Shown here: piece by piece, positions 1-9,598 of the stretch | Layout: each line of letters opens with the position of its first letter | How positions within the stretch are numbered: position 1 is the stretch's first letter | Assembly (NCBI GenBank): GCA_035693615.1 | Contig: DASSGH010000002.1 | Span: 13,820 to 77,819 of the forward strand | DNA: 64,000 nucleotides | Source: VAZQ01 sp035693615 | Lineage (GTDB): Bacteria; Pseudomonadota; Alphaproteobacteria; Rhizobiales; Xanthobacteraceae | Direction: 5' to 3' | Position numbers and translations under genes: made by a program | The notes under the pieces: generated by a model | Seen by the model: the letters and a program-made list of their open reading frames with translations, nothing else | What the model was told of the DNA's origin: nothing | Databases searched by the model: none

Positions 1-1268
1 ACCTCACGGGTGTTCACCATAATGACGTCGGCGCGCTTGCCTTTCTTGAGCGAGCCGGTGCGCTCGGCGAGACCCAGCGCCTTGGCGCCCTGGATCGTCG
101 CAAGCTCGACGACCTTGCGCGCCGGCAGCTTGAATTCGCTCTCGCTGCGCCCGTTCTCGAGATTCTGGGCCAGCTTCATGATCCCGAACATGTCGGCATT
201 GCCGGTGAGCGGGGTGGTGTCGACGGACAGCGCGAGGTTGACCTTGTGGTCGAGATATTCGGCGATCTTGGGCAGGCCGAAGCCGATGCGCATCTCGGAG
301 GCGGGCGAGATGCTGACCGAGGCGCCGGCGGCAGCGAGGATGTCCATTTCCTCCGGCGAGGTGTTGATGGCGTGGATGACCTGCAGGCCGTCGAACACGT
401 AGCCGAGCTTATGCAGCGCGATGATGTGGCTGTTGTCGAATTTCGTGGAATTGAGATGCACCGAGACGGGCAGTCCGAGCCGGCGCGCGGCCTCGTACTC
501 GACGCGGTACATGTCCGGCGACAGCGGCCGGAGCTCCATCTTGCCTTCGGCGTTCGGCAGCGCGGCCTGCACGCCGCGCCAGGCAATTCCGAGCGTCAGC
601 AGGCCTTCGTTCGACAGGCTCGCCCAGTCCCCATGCATGCGCTCGAGGTCGGCGACGCTAAACGGCTGGGTGAGCGGCGTTGAACGCGCCGGGCCATAGG
701 AGAAGCGGCCGCGCAGTCCGGTCTCCTGCATCGCCCGCAGGTCCTCGACCGCGTGCTCGTAGCTCATGACGTTGTGGCACCAATTGTGCACCGTTGTGAT
801 GCCGGAGTGCAGCGCTTCCGCCGAGGAGAGCAGCGTGCCGTGATACATGTCGCGCGGCGTGTAAACCTTGCCGAGCGCGGTGGTCATCGGGAAATAGCCG
901 TGCGCGCGGTCATCGCCCGACATGTTGCGCAAGAGTGTCGTCCACATGTGCCAGTGGGTGTCGATGAGGCCGGGCATGACGATGAACCCGCGGCCGTCAA
1001 TGACCTGCGCGCCCGGCGCGGCGAGGCCGGTGCCGACGTCGACGATTAGTCCATTGTCAACGTGCAGGTCGCCGTTCGGCAGGTCCGGCTGGCCGGGCTC
1101 CATCGTCATCACATAGGCATTGCGGATGACGACATTGCTGCGCGCCGGAAGATTGCCGACCGATGGCGAGACCGCCGCGTGCGCAGGCATACGCAAGCCG
1201 CTCATTGCGCCGAGTGCCGCAACGCCACCGAGAAATGCGCGCCGATGCATGCTCATGTCGCCGGCCAT
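1..1268 (-). CDS. Tat-exported amidohydrolase (AtzA/TRZ-type), C-terminus cut by window edge
   Basis: The reading frame runs leftward off the window, so the C-terminal end is missing. The start at 1268 is chosen because a strong ribosome site (AAGGGAGG) lies about 5 bases upstream; an in-frame ATG at 1256 is the alternative. The N-terminus (HRRAFLGG followed by an Ala-rich stretch) is a twin-arginine signal, so the enzyme should be exported folded. Metal ligands of the amidohydrolase superfamily are visible: DTHWHMW (HxH pair), SVHLN (third His), VIHA, and SVDTTPL with the catalytic Asp. The family hydrolyses or deaminates cyclic amides, triazines or cytosine-like rings; the substrate cannot be told here. 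A periplasmic location is less common for this family. Confidence 0.85.
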   Translation of the reverse strand, partial: MAGDMSMHRRAFLGGVAALGAMSGLRMPAHAAVSPSVGNLPARSNVVIRNAYVMTMEPGQPDLPNGDLHVDNGLIVDVGTGLAAPGAQVIDGRGFIVMPGLIDTHWHMWTTLLRNMSGDDRAHGYFPMTTALGKVYTPRDMYHGTLLSSAEALHSGITTVHNWCHNVMSYEHAVEDLRAMQETGLRGRFSYGPARSTPLTQPFSVADLERMHGDWASLSNEGLLTLGIAWRGVQAALPNAEGKMELRPLSPDMYRVEYEAARRLGLPVSVHLNSTKFDNSHIIALHKLGYVFDGLQVIHAINTSPEEMDILAAAGASVSISPASEMRIGFGLPKIAEYLDHKVNLALSVDTTPLTGNADMFGIMKLAQNLENGRSESEFKLPARKVVELATIQGAKALGLAERTGSLKKGKRADVIMVNTRE

Positions 1269-1910
1269 GTTGTCCTCCCTTCGATTGCATCCCATCTTTG
1301 GCGTCCGCCCCGGCTTAAACCGGGGTGCTCTGCCGACCATAAGATTTCCGCTTTGGCGTCGAAACTGGACATGTCGACGCTATTGAATACCGCCGTGAGC
1401 AGCGCGTCACGCGCTACGGTCGGCGCATGGCCGGCACAAGCCGGGCTACGGGTCACGCTTCTGCAGTCACTCCACACGTTGTGGTTGGTATTTTCATTGT
1501 AAATAACAATCCCAAAACAATGGCCCTTCTTTTTTTGCAACCGACGGTTTGCATAGGATCGCTATCATCGGGGCAGCAAAAAACCCGGCGCAGTCGTCCG
1601 GGCGGGCAGGTCGCATACCTTCGGTGAATAGGCTCTTTTGGAAGATTCTCGTTACATGAGTCAAGAGGGTTCGGGGTGCGACGTGGTGGACCGCGAAAAA
1701 GTCTGACAGTTCCGTGGTTTACGGAGTGCGCACGAGGCGAAACCACGCTCTCACCTTCTGAGCAAACAAATCGAGCGTACCGACCGGTATTTTGCGCCGG
1801 CGGCGACGTTCAGGTTGCGTGCCGAACCTTTCATCGAGGATCAACGGCCCGATCTTTTCTATAGAATTGAGAGTGCGCGCACGTCTGCGCGTACACGAGG
1901 GAGCCGGACC
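1269..1910. other. Intergenic region without a supported gene
   Basis: About 640 bases between two divergent genes. Short open frames here have no recognisable product or ribosome site. The stretch around 1480-1550 is more A/T-rich than its surroundings and may hold promoters for the flanking genes. A small hairpin lies at 1308-1325. Nothing else was recognised. Confidence 0.5.
1308..1325. repeat. Small hairpin CCCCGG-CTTAAA-CCGGGG
   Basis: A perfect 6-bp stem with loop CTTAAA sits about 40 bases upstream of the amidohydrolase start. The sequence CCGGGGTGCTC that follows also occurs, on the other strand, in the larger hairpin at 12164-12190. The two may therefore belong to one short dispersed palindromic repeat class. 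The function is unknown. Confidence 0.45.
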
Positions 1911-2423
1911 ATGAATTGCGCTAACATTCTTCGCTTCGCCACAATGACGGCATTGGGAATCGCATCGATGACCAGCGCTACGGTCGGACAACCGGGAAAA
2001 AGCGACAAAGAGCGCTTTATCGGAACATGGACGCTTATCTCGTTGACCTCCGGCGAGGGGGCAAACCAGACCCTGCCTTACGGTCCCAACCCAAGGGGCA
2101 CGATGATGGTCGATGCCAATGGTCGATTCTCGATCATGGTCATGCGTTCGGATCTATCGAAATTTGCCTCGAACAATCGCATGAGCGGGACGCCGGACGA
2201 GAACAAGGCGGTCGTGCAGGGGAGCATCGCTTATTTCGGCACCTACTCCATCGATGAAGCGACCCACGTGCTCACGGTCAACATCGAGGGAAGCACGTTC
2301 CCAAATTTCATAGGCGGCACGCAAACGCGCATTCTCTCCTTCAACGGTGACGAGGTGACGTATTTCAATCCCACGCCGTCGATGGGCGGGAGCGCCAAGG
2401 TGACGTACCGGCGCGCGAAGTAG
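1911..2423 (+). CDS. Secreted lipocalin-like domain protein
   Basis: Product of 170 residues. The start at 1911 (MNCANILRF) is preceded by GAGGGAG and is followed by a hydrophobic signal-like segment of about 25 residues ending near VGQPGKS. The rest matches the lipocalin-like family (PF13924 type): KERFIGTWTLIS at the start of the barrel, a PYGPNPRGTMM turn, and a C-terminal RILSFNGDEVTYFNP strand pair. Members are small beta-barrel proteins, often annotated only as lipocalin-like. The ligand is unknown. The neighbours do not suggest a pathway. Likely periplasmic. Confidence 0.75.
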   Translation: MNCANILRFATMTALGIASMTSATVGQPGKSDKERFIGTWTLISLTSGEGANQTLPYGPNPRGTMMVDANGRFSIMVMRSDLSKFASNNRMSGTPDENKAVVQGSIAYFGTYSIDEATHVLTVNIEGSTFPNFIGGTQTRILSFNGDEVTYFNPTPSMGGSAKVTYRRAK

Positions 2424-2485
2424 GGGAGGCGTGAAGGCGTGATGCGCTTCGCTTATGTGCGCTGGGCCGTGAGCGGCCGCCTGAC

Positions 2486-3541
2486 CTAGCGCAAACCGGC
2501 GTTGATCTTCTCGAGCATCGCCGAGCCCGGGCATAGATCCGCCTCCGCCAGGGCGTTGAGGGGTCCCCCGACGGTGTTGAAGTTGCGGTGCAGGTCTTCG
2601 GGCTCCGGATCGACGTACAACAGCCCGGTGACGACCTGGCCCGCAGCGGCGTGCCGCTGCAGGAAGTTCACCGCGCCCAAGCGGTCGTGCGGGTCGTAAT
2701 CGGCCGCCACCTTCTTGAGCACGAGTTTCGAGCCGTCGTGCTGCTCGACCACCTCGACGGCGCCGGGTTCGTACGCGACCGTGATCGGCGCGCGGCCGGT
2801 TATGAAGTCGAGCCGGTTCACCGCCTCGTTGTGCTCACGCACGTAATCGAAACTCTTGGTGGACCCCAGGTGATTGTTGAAGGCGACACAGGGGGAAATG
2901 ATGTCGATGAAAGCCGCGCCTTCATGCTCGATAGCCGCCTTGATCAGCGGCACCATCTGCTCCTTGTCTCCGGAGAACGAGCGGGCGACGAACGTGGCGC
3001 CGAGCTGCAGAGCCATGGCGACGAGATCGATGGAATTGTCGGTATTGGCTATGCCGCGCTTGGATTTCGATCCGCGGTCGGCGGTGGCGGAGAACTGGCC
3101 TTTGGTGAGGCCGTAAACCCCGTTGTTCTCGACGACGTAAACCATATTGACGCCGCGGCGGAGTGCATGCGCGAACTGGCCAAGTCCGATGGAGGCGGAG
3201 TCGCCGTCGCCGGACACGCCGAGATAGATGAGGTCGCGGTTGGCCAGATTCGCGCCCGTGAGCACGGACGGCATTCGCCCGTGCACCGAATTGAAGCCGT
3301 GGGAGTTCCCGAGGAAATAAGTCGGCGTCTTCGAGGAGCAGCCGATACCGGAAAGCTTGGCCACCCGGTGCGGCTCGATGTCGAGCTGAAAGCACGCGTC
3401 GATGATGGCCGCCGAAATCGAGTCGTGGCCGCAGCCCGCGCACAGAGTCGATACCGAGCCCTCATAGTCGCGGTGGGTGTAGCCGAGCGCGTTCTTCGGC
3501 AGCGCCGGGTGATGGAATTTGGGTTTGGTAATATAGGTCAT
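2486..3541 (-). CDS. korB: 2-oxoacid:acceptor oxidoreductase beta subunit (KorB)
   Basis: Product of 351 residues. It carries the thiamine-diphosphate domain of 2-oxoacid oxidoreductases: CAGCGHDSIS near residue 35, GCSSKTPTYF, then GDGDSASIG with the following ENNGVYGLTKGQ, which together bind ThDP and Mg2+ and hold the cluster-ligand cysteines. It is the last gene of the korC-korA-korB operon, 40 bases after korA. With KorA it decarboxylates a 2-oxoacid with CoA, most likely 2-oxoglutarate to succinyl-CoA. The choice of 2-oxoglutarate over other 2-oxoacids follows from the operon type, not from a specificity residue. Confidence 0.88.
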   Translation of the reverse strand: MTYITKPKFHHPALPKNALGYTHRDYEGSVSTLCAGCGHDSISAAIIDACFQLDIEPHRVAKLSGIGCSSKTPTYFLGNSHGFNSVHGRMPSVLTGANLANRDLIYLGVSGDGDSASIGLGQFAHALRRGVNMVYVVENNGVYGLTKGQFSATADRGSKSKRGIANTDNSIDLVAMALQLGATFVARSFSGDKEQMVPLIKAAIEHEGAAFIDIISPCVAFNNHLGSTKSFDYVREHNEAVNRLDFITGRAPITVAYEPGAVEVVEQHDGSKLVLKKVAADYDPHDRLGAVNFLQRHAAAGQVVTGLLYVDPEPEDLHRNFNTVGGPLNALAEADLCPGSAMLEKINAGLR

Positions 3542-3581
3542 GGACGAGCCATTCTCTCCGCAGTTCTGCCGGCGGACGCGG

Positions 3582-5429
3582 TCATGACACCACCTTGCGC
3601 AACGGAGTGACTTTCAGCGCGTCGAGATGATCGGCTATCGCCCGGCTTATGAAACGGGCGGTGATCGGCGTGCCGTCGTAGTGCAGGATCGGCACCAGGC
3701 GTACGGGATCGATGCTGCATTCGTTGACGATAAGCGAACGCAGCTGGCCGTCGCGGTTCTGCTCGACGACGAAGACGAAGTCGTGGTCGGCGACGAAGTT
3801 GGTCACGCTCGAATGGAAGGGGAAGGCGCGCACGCGCAGCCGATTGAGCGAATGGCCGCGCGCCTCGATCATATGGATCGCCTCGTCCATCGCCGGCGAG
3901 GTCGAGCCGTAATAGATGACGCCGTATTTCGTCGGTTTCGCCGCGTTGGCCTGCAGCGGGCGCGGAACCAGATCCTTGGCGGTCTCGAACTTGCGTAGTA
4001 GCCGCTGCATGTTGTCGGCGTAGGGCGCGCCCTCTTCGGTATAGCGCGCATAGCGGTCGCGCGACGTGCCGCGGGTGAAGAACGAGCCCTTGCTCGGATG
4101 CGTGCCCGGATAGGTGCGGTATGGAATCCCGTCGCCGTCGACGTCGAGGTAGCGGCCAAAATCCTTGCCGGCCTCGAGATCCGCCGCGGTCATCACCTTG
4201 CCGCGATCGTATTTGCGGCGGTCGTCCCAGGTCAGTGCGCGGCACAGGCGATGGTTCATGCCGATGTCGAGATCGAGCATGACGAAGATGGGCGTCTGCA
4301 GGCGGTCGGCGAGATCAAAGGCGTCGGCAGCGAAATCGAAGGCCTCGGCCGGATCTTCCGGGAACAACAGCACGTGCTTGGTGTCGCCGTGCGAGGCATA
4401 GGCGCAGGAGATGAGATCGCATTGTTGGGTGCGCGTTGGCATCCCGGTCGAAGGCCCGGCGCGCTGGACGTCGAATATCACCGCGGGAATTTCGGCGAAG
4501 TACGCCAAGCCGAGAAACTCCTGCATGAGCGAGATGCCGGGACCGGAGGTGGCCGTGAACGCGCGGGCGCCGTTCCACGCCGCGCCGATTACCATGCCGA
4601 TCGACGCAAGCTCATCCTCCGCCTGCACGATCGCAAACTTGTTCCTTTTGCTTGCGCCGTCGATCCGCAGCCGCCGGCAATGTCCGGCGAAGGCATCCGC
4701 GAGCGAGGAAGAGGGCGTGATCGGATACCACGCGCACACGGTCGCCCCGCCATAAACGGCGCCCAGCGCCGCCGCCGAGTTGCCTTCAAGGAAGATGCGG
4801 TCGCCGACCGCCTTGGCGTGACGCACACGCAAGCCGATCGGGCACTGCAGGTTCTGCAGCGCCCAGTCGCGGCCGAGATGCAGCGCGTGCAGGTTGGCGT
4901 CGATCAGCTTTTCCTTCGACTTGAACTGTTCCCTGACCAGCTGCTCGATGACTACCACGTCCATGTCCAAAAGCGCGCAGAGCGCGCCGAGATACATGAT
5001 GTTCTTGAACAGCTGCCGCTGGCGCGGATCACTGTATTCGCGGTTGCAGATCGAGGTCAGCGGCACGCCGATCACCGTGATATCCTCGCGGAATCTCGAC
5101 TTCGGCATCGGCTTAGTGGAATCGTAGAACAGGTAGCCGCCGGGTTCGATGCCGGCCACGTCCTTCTCCCAGGTCTGCGGGTTCATCGCGACCATGAGAT
5201 CGGTGCCGCCGCGCGCGCCGAGGTGGCCAGCCTCCGAGATGCGCACCTCGTACCAGGTGGGCAAGCCTTGGATGTTGGACGGGAAAATGTTGCGCGGCGC
5301 CACCGGCACGCCCATGCGCAGTACCGAGCGCGCGAATAGCTCGTTGGCGCTGGCGGAGCCGGAGCCGTTGACGTTGGCGAACCGGACGACGAAGTCGTTT
5401 ACGCTGCTGATCGGGCTGCTACTCGGCAT
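3582..5429 (-). CDS. korA: 2-oxoacid:acceptor oxidoreductase alpha subunit, gamma-alpha fusion (KorA)
   Basis: Product of 615 residues. The N-terminal ~190 residues form the gamma domain (FANVNGSGSASANELFA, then HLGARGGTD). From about residue 205 follows the alpha (pyrimidine-binding) domain with the family motif WYPITPSSS. A C-terminal domain II/III carries the SLNRLRVRAFPF and FVVEQNRDGQL segments. Gamma-alpha fusion is usual for KorA proteins of about this size. The start overlaps the end of korC by 31 bases, so the genes are translationally linked. The subunit binds CoA and the 2-oxoacid and works with KorB in the cytoplasm. Confidence 0.88.
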   Translation of the reverse strand: MPSSSPISSVNDFVVRFANVNGSGSASANELFARSVLRMGVPVAPRNIFPSNIQGLPTWYEVRISEAGHLGARGGTDLMVAMNPQTWEKDVAGIEPGGYLFYDSTKPMPKSRFREDITVIGVPLTSICNREYSDPRQRQLFKNIMYLGALCALLDMDVVVIEQLVREQFKSKEKLIDANLHALHLGRDWALQNLQCPIGLRVRHAKAVGDRIFLEGNSAAALGAVYGGATVCAWYPITPSSSLADAFAGHCRRLRIDGASKRNKFAIVQAEDELASIGMVIGAAWNGARAFTATSGPGISLMQEFLGLAYFAEIPAVIFDVQRAGPSTGMPTRTQQCDLISCAYASHGDTKHVLLFPEDPAEAFDFAADAFDLADRLQTPIFVMLDLDIGMNHRLCRALTWDDRRKYDRGKVMTAADLEAGKDFGRYLDVDGDGIPYRTYPGTHPSKGSFFTRGTSRDRYARYTEEGAPYADNMQRLLRKFETAKDLVPRPLQANAAKPTKYGVIYYGSTSPAMDEAIHMIEARGHSLNRLRVRAFPFHSSVTNFVADHDFVFVVEQNRDGQLRSLIVNECSIDPVRLVPILHYDGTPITARFISRAIADHLDALKVTPLRKVVS

Positions 5430-7201
5430 TGGTCATTCGCGTGCGTCATGTCGATGAGATATTTTTTCATGTCCCAGGCGCCGGTCGGACAGCGCTCTGC
5501 GCATAAGCCGCAGTGCAGGCAGACGTCCTCGTCCTTTACCATGACGCGGCCGGTCTTGAGATCGTTGGCGACATAGAGATCCTGGGTGACGTTCTTTGCG
5601 GGCGCCTTGAGCCGCGTGCGCAGATCGGCTTCTTCGCCGTTGGCGGTGAAGGTGATGCAGTCCATCGGACAGATGTCGACGCAGGCGTCGCATTCGATGC
5701 ACAGCGAGGAGGTGAACACGGTCTGCACGTCGCAATTGAGGCAGCGGTGCGCCTCCTTGAGGGCAAGGTCGGGGTCGTAGCCAAGCTCGACCTCGGTCTT
5801 GATGTCGCGCAGCGCCACCACCTTGTCGCGCAGCGGCACCCGATAACGCCGGTCTGGCGCGATGTCGTTGTCGTAGCTCCACTCGTGGATGCCCATTTTC
5901 TGGCTGACGATCTCGACCATGGGCGCCGGACGGTCGTTGATGTCGGAGCCGGAGCACACCTTATCGATCGAGAGCGCGGCGTCGTGGCCATGAGCAACCG
6001 CCCAAATGATGTTCTTGGGGCCGAAGGCGGCGTCGCCGCCGAAGACGACGCGCGGATGGCTCGACGCCATCGTCTTCGGATCGACCTTGGGCATGTCCCA
6101 CTTGTCGAACTCGATGCCGATATCGCGCTCGATCCAAGGAAACGCGTTTTCCTGGCCGACCGCGACCAGCACGTCGTCGCAAGCGAAGTGCTGATCGGGC
6201 TCGCCGGTCGGAACGAGATTGCGACGGCCCTTGGCGTCGTGTTCGGCCTTGACCTTCTCGAACACTACGCCGGTGAGGCGTCCGTTCTCGTGGGTGAACT
6301 CTTTCGGCACGAGGAAATTCAGGATCGGGATGTCCTCGTGCATCGCGTCCTCCTTCTCCCAGGGGGACGCCTTCATCTCCTGAAAGCCGGAGCGGACGAT
6401 CACCTTGACGTCCTCGCCGCCGAGCCGGCGCGATGAGCGGCAGCAGTCCATGGCGGTGTTGCCGCCGCCGAGCACGATGACGCGCTTTCCGATCTTGTTG
6501 ATGTGGCCAAAGGAGACCGAGGAGAGCCAGTCGATGCCGATATGGATGTTGGCGGCCGCTTCCTTGCGGCCGGGAATGTCTAGATCGCGACCGCGCGGTG
6601 CGCCGCACCCCACGAACACCGCGTCCCAACCCTCGGCCAGCAGCGCCTTGAGGCTATCGATTCGTTGGCCGCCGCGGAACTCGATGCCGAGATTGAGGAT
6701 GTAATCGCATTCCTCGTCGATGATTGACTCGGGCAGGCGAAAGCGCGGGATCTGTGTGCGGATCATGCCGCCCGGCTTCGGATCCTGGTCGAACACGACG
6801 CAGTGATAGCCGAGCGGCGCGAGATCCCGCGCGACCGTCAGGGAGGCGGGGCCGCCGCCCACGAGCGCAATGCGCTTGCCGTTCTTGACCGCCGCCGGCT
6901 TGGGCAAGCGCCCGCGGATATCGTCCTTGAAGTCGGCGGCGACCCGTTTCAGGCGACAGATCGCGACCGGCTCGTTCTCCACGCGCACGCGCCGGCAGGC
7001 GGGCTCGCACGGCCGGTCGCAGGTGCGGCCGAGAATTCCGGGAAACACGTTGGATTTCCAGTTGACCATGTAAGCGTCGCTGTAACGGCCAGCGGCGATC
7101 AACCGGATGTATTCGGGAACGGGCGTGTGTGCCGGACAGGCCCACTGACAATCCACGACCTTGTGGAAGTAGTCCGGCATCGAAATGTCGGTAGGTTTCA
7201 T
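5399..7201 (-). CDS. korC: FAD- and Fe-S-containing NAD(P) oxidoreductase subunit of the Kor complex (GltD-like, KorC)
   Basis: Product of 600 residues. Domain order: an N-terminal Cys-rich 4Fe-4S domain as in glutamate synthase small subunit (CQWACPAHTP, then CDRPCEPACRR); an FAD Rossmann fold (VGGGPASL near residue 113); an NAD(P)H Rossmann fold (LGGGNTAMDCC); and two C-terminal ferredoxin clusters (CIECDACVDICP and CLHCGLCAERCP). It is the first gene of a three-gene operon. A GltD-like subunit joined to KorA and KorB is the composition described for the 2-oxoglutarate:NADP+ oxidoreductase of Azoarcus evansii. I therefore infer that it passes electrons between the Fe-S clusters and NADP(H). 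Without that context it would be called a generic glutamate-synthase-like oxidoreductase. Confidence 0.82.
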   Translation of the reverse strand: MKPTDISMPDYFHKVVDCQWACPAHTPVPEYIRLIAAGRYSDAYMVNWKSNVFPGILGRTCDRPCEPACRRVRVENEPVAICRLKRVAADFKDDIRGRLPKPAAVKNGKRIALVGGGPASLTVARDLAPLGYHCVVFDQDPKPGGMIRTQIPRFRLPESIIDEECDYILNLGIEFRGGQRIDSLKALLAEGWDAVFVGCGAPRGRDLDIPGRKEAAANIHIGIDWLSSVSFGHINKIGKRVIVLGGGNTAMDCCRSSRRLGGEDVKVIVRSGFQEMKASPWEKEDAMHEDIPILNFLVPKEFTHENGRLTGVVFEKVKAEHDAKGRRNLVPTGEPDQHFACDDVLVAVGQENAFPWIERDIGIEFDKWDMPKVDPKTMASSHPRVVFGGDAAFGPKNIIWAVAHGHDAALSIDKVCSGSDINDRPAPMVEIVSQKMGIHEWSYDNDIAPDRRYRVPLRDKVVALRDIKTEVELGYDPDLALKEAHRCLNCDVQTVFTSSLCIECDACVDICPMDCITFTANGEEADLRTRLKAPAKNVTQDLYVANDLKTGRVMVKDEDVCLHCGLCAERCPTGAWDMKKYLIDMTHANDQCRVAARSAA

Positions 7202-7638
7202 TTACGCCTCTGCACGCACGCTTGTCCGCGCCCACTCTAAGAACCATGCGCGAACAAACGTCGGCCGGTCTGTCCCCCCGGTTCGGCTTGTGGTCCGCCG
7301 AATCCGGCGAGGATAGTAGTGGAGCCCCCCTCGAAATTCCACCGATACGTTCGTCATAACAGGCCTTTACGGGATAACGAAGGCGCCCCGCGCCGGTTCG
7401 CGGCACATGACTCAAGCTAGCGGCCAACCTCGTAAAAAGGCCGTTACTCCGTTCCCGCTCCTAATAAGTCATTGAAGTTGTTTGCCTGTTTCGATCAGTG
7501 CCGATGGTGCACTGCGAGAGGCTTTATCTGCAACTTTCCGCGACGCGAAAGCGGTCGCATTTCGTAGTCGCTTTCCCCTGTCGTTCGGGGCGTGCCGCGG
7601 GCGCCAATGAGTGTTCGCAGCAGCGACGCGTTGCCGCG
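7202..7638. other. Intergenic region upstream of the kor operon
   Basis: About 440 bases that must hold the promoter of the leftward kor operon and the 3' end signals of the leftward flavin oxidoreductase. Short frames seen here carry no ribosome site or known motif. No clear operator, terminator or RNA element was recognised. Confidence 0.4.
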
Positions 7639-8637
7639 TCACGCGCTGCTCAGCGCCGGCATCACCTCCCGCGCGAAAAGGTCGACCGTACGCAGCACCT
7701 CGCCGAGCGTCAGATCGCCGAAGGCGAACTGCGCGACGAAGTAGTTGGTACCGGCCTCCTGCATCTGCGCCTTGATCATGCGCACCACAGTCGCCGGCGA
7801 GCCGGCGATGCCGCGGCCGCCATCCTTGATCTGATCGAAATGCGGCGGCCGATCCCCGCCGGCGGGGCTGGTGCCGTGCATGCGAAACAGATGATGGAAG
7901 TGGCGATGCCAAAGCGGGTAGGCGCGGCGCGCGATGGTCAACGCCTCGGCGTCGGTCTCGGCCATGATGACGAATCGAGCGAGGCCCAGCAGGGGAGTGT
8001 GCGTGGCCTTAAACGCCGCGCGGTAGCGGTCGGTCATCGCGCGTATTTCCGCGGTCAGGGCATTGGCGACCAGATTGAAGCCGTTGCGGCCCGCGGCCTC
8101 GGCGCCGTCCGGCGTCCCGGCGCCGGCCCAGAACGGAGGGTGCGGCTTTTGCGCCGGCTCGAGCTCCATCGGCACGTCGGCATAGCGATAGAACTCGCCG
8201 TGAAACGTGAGCGTGCGCTGGGTGAGCGCTTGGCGCAGGACCTGCAGCGCTTCGAGATACATTTTTTGTCGGTGATCGGGATTGATCCCGTAATAGGCGG
8301 TCTCGATCGGCGAGATGCCGCGGCCGACGCCCAGCTCGAAGCGGCCCCGGCTGAGCTGGTCGAGCATGCAGACCTCCTCGACCAGGCGCAGCGGATGATG
8401 GAGCGGAAGCGTGTAGACGAGGGGACCGAAGCGCAGGCGCTGCGTGCGCTGCGCGACTGCGGCCAGAAAAACACTGGGCGAAGCGGCGAGGCCGAGCGGC
8501 GTCGCATGATGCTCGGCGGTGTGATAGGCGTAGAAGCCGCCGCGATCGTAGGCTTCGACAAGCCTCAGCCGCTCCTCATAGAACGCGTGGAGGGGACGCT
8601 CGTTGCGGTCGAGGTGGTCGAAAATGCCGACCTTCAT
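7639..8637 (-). CDS. Flavin-dependent oxidoreductase, luciferase-like monooxygenase family
   Basis: Product of 332 residues. It has the bacterial luciferase/F420 barrel features: N-terminal KVGIFDHLDR, YHTAEHH after the second strand, LRFGPLVYTLPLHHPLRLVEE, and RGRFELGVGRG, the flavin phosphate loop. Members oxidise a wide range of substrates with reduced FMN (or F420), usually supplied by a separate reductase. No reductase gene lies next to it and the substrate is unknown. It is divergent from the ATP12 gene, with 113 bases between the start codons. Confidence 0.85.
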   Translation of the reverse strand: MKVGIFDHLDRNERPLHAFYEERLRLVEAYDRGGFYAYHTAEHHATPLGLAASPSVFLAAVAQRTQRLRFGPLVYTLPLHHPLRLVEEVCMLDQLSRGRFELGVGRGISPIETAYYGINPDHRQKMYLEALQVLRQALTQRTLTFHGEFYRYADVPMELEPAQKPHPPFWAGAGTPDGAEAAGRNGFNLVANALTAEIRAMTDRYRAAFKATHTPLLGLARFVIMAETDAEALTIARRAYPLWHRHFHHLFRMHGTSPAGGDRPPHFDQIKDGGRGIAGSPATVVRMIKAQMQEAGTNYFVAQFAFGDLTLGEVLRTVDLFAREVMPALSSA

Positions 8638-8750
8638 TGTGCTTCCCGGATTTCGATCCCAACGGGATCATCCGCGAAAGCATCCGATCTAACAAGATCG
8701 GCGAGCTGCACGCGTTGAATGATTGGCCGCCGCAGCCCATGTTGAGGCGT

Positions 8751-9524
8751 ATGCGCGATCTGTTCGAAGGCATCTTCGATGAGGAGCCGCTTGACCCGAC
8801 GCAGGCAGCGCGGCGCGCGATGCGGCCGCAGCTGCGGCGGCGCTTCTATGAGCGCGTCGAGCTCGAGGACGCCGAGGAGGAATTCCGCATCGTTCTCGAC
8901 GGGCGCCCGGTGAAGACTCCGGCGCGGCGCACGCTGGCGGCGCCGAGCCGGGCGCTGGCGCAGCACCTCGCGGCGGAATGGGAAAGCCAGCGCGAGGCCA
9001 TCGATCCGGCGAGAATGCCGCTCACGCGTCTCGCCAATACCATCATCGACGGCGTCGTCGACGCTCCGGGGCCGGTTGCCGCCGAGGTGGAACGCTATTT
9101 GGCCTGCGATCTCGTGTTCTATCGCGCTCCCGCTCCCGCCGGTCTCGTCTTGCGGCAGGCTAAAGCCTGGGACCCGGTGCTCGCCTGGGCGCGCGAGGCC
9201 ATGGGTGCACGATTCGTGCTGGCGGAAGGAATCGCTTTCGTCGCGCAGCCCGCGCAGGCGCTCGCGGCGGCGGGCTCTGCCATCCCGCGTCACCCATGGC
9301 GACTGGGCGCGGTGCACGCGATCACGACCCTCACCGGCTCGGCATTGACTGCGATTGCCTTGGCGCGCTCCGCGGTGTCGGTCGATACTGCCTGGACGGC
9401 CGCCCATGTTGATGAGGACTGGAATATGGAGTTTTGGGGTCGCGACGCGATCGCACTCGAACGGCGCGCCGCCCGCTTCGCCGAAATGAAAGCGGCGGCG
9501 ACGGTGTTGGAAGCGATCACGTAA
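8751..9524 (+). CDS. ATP12 family F1-ATPase assembly chaperone
   Basis: Product of 257 residues from the start at 8751 (MRDLFEGIFD); an in-frame ATG at 8739 is possible, and GAGG lies just before 8751. Family features: RRFYERVELE, FRIVLDGRPVKTPARRTLAAPS near the N-terminus, EWESQREAIDPARMPLTRLANTIID, and a C-terminal helix pair with DEDWNMEFWG. ATP12 chaperones bind the F1 alpha subunit and prevent its self-association during ATP synthase assembly. The family is shared by mitochondria and alphaproteobacteria, which supports the taxonomic reading. Confidence 0.88.
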   Translation: MRDLFEGIFDEEPLDPTQAARRAMRPQLRRRFYERVELEDAEEEFRIVLDGRPVKTPARRTLAAPSRALAQHLAAEWESQREAIDPARMPLTRLANTIIDGVVDAPGPVAAEVERYLACDLVFYRAPAPAGLVLRQAKAWDPVLAWAREAMGARFVLAEGIAFVAQPAQALAAAGSAIPRHPWRLGAVHAITTLTGSALTAIALARSAVSVDTAWTAAHVDEDWNMEFWGRDAIALERRAARFAEMKAAATVLEAIT

Positions 9525-9598
9525 AGTTCTCTGCCAAGTCGCAACCGCTAGCCATTAGCGCGGCTTTGCCGGCTAGCTCGCTGCAGAGCGCTTGAGCT

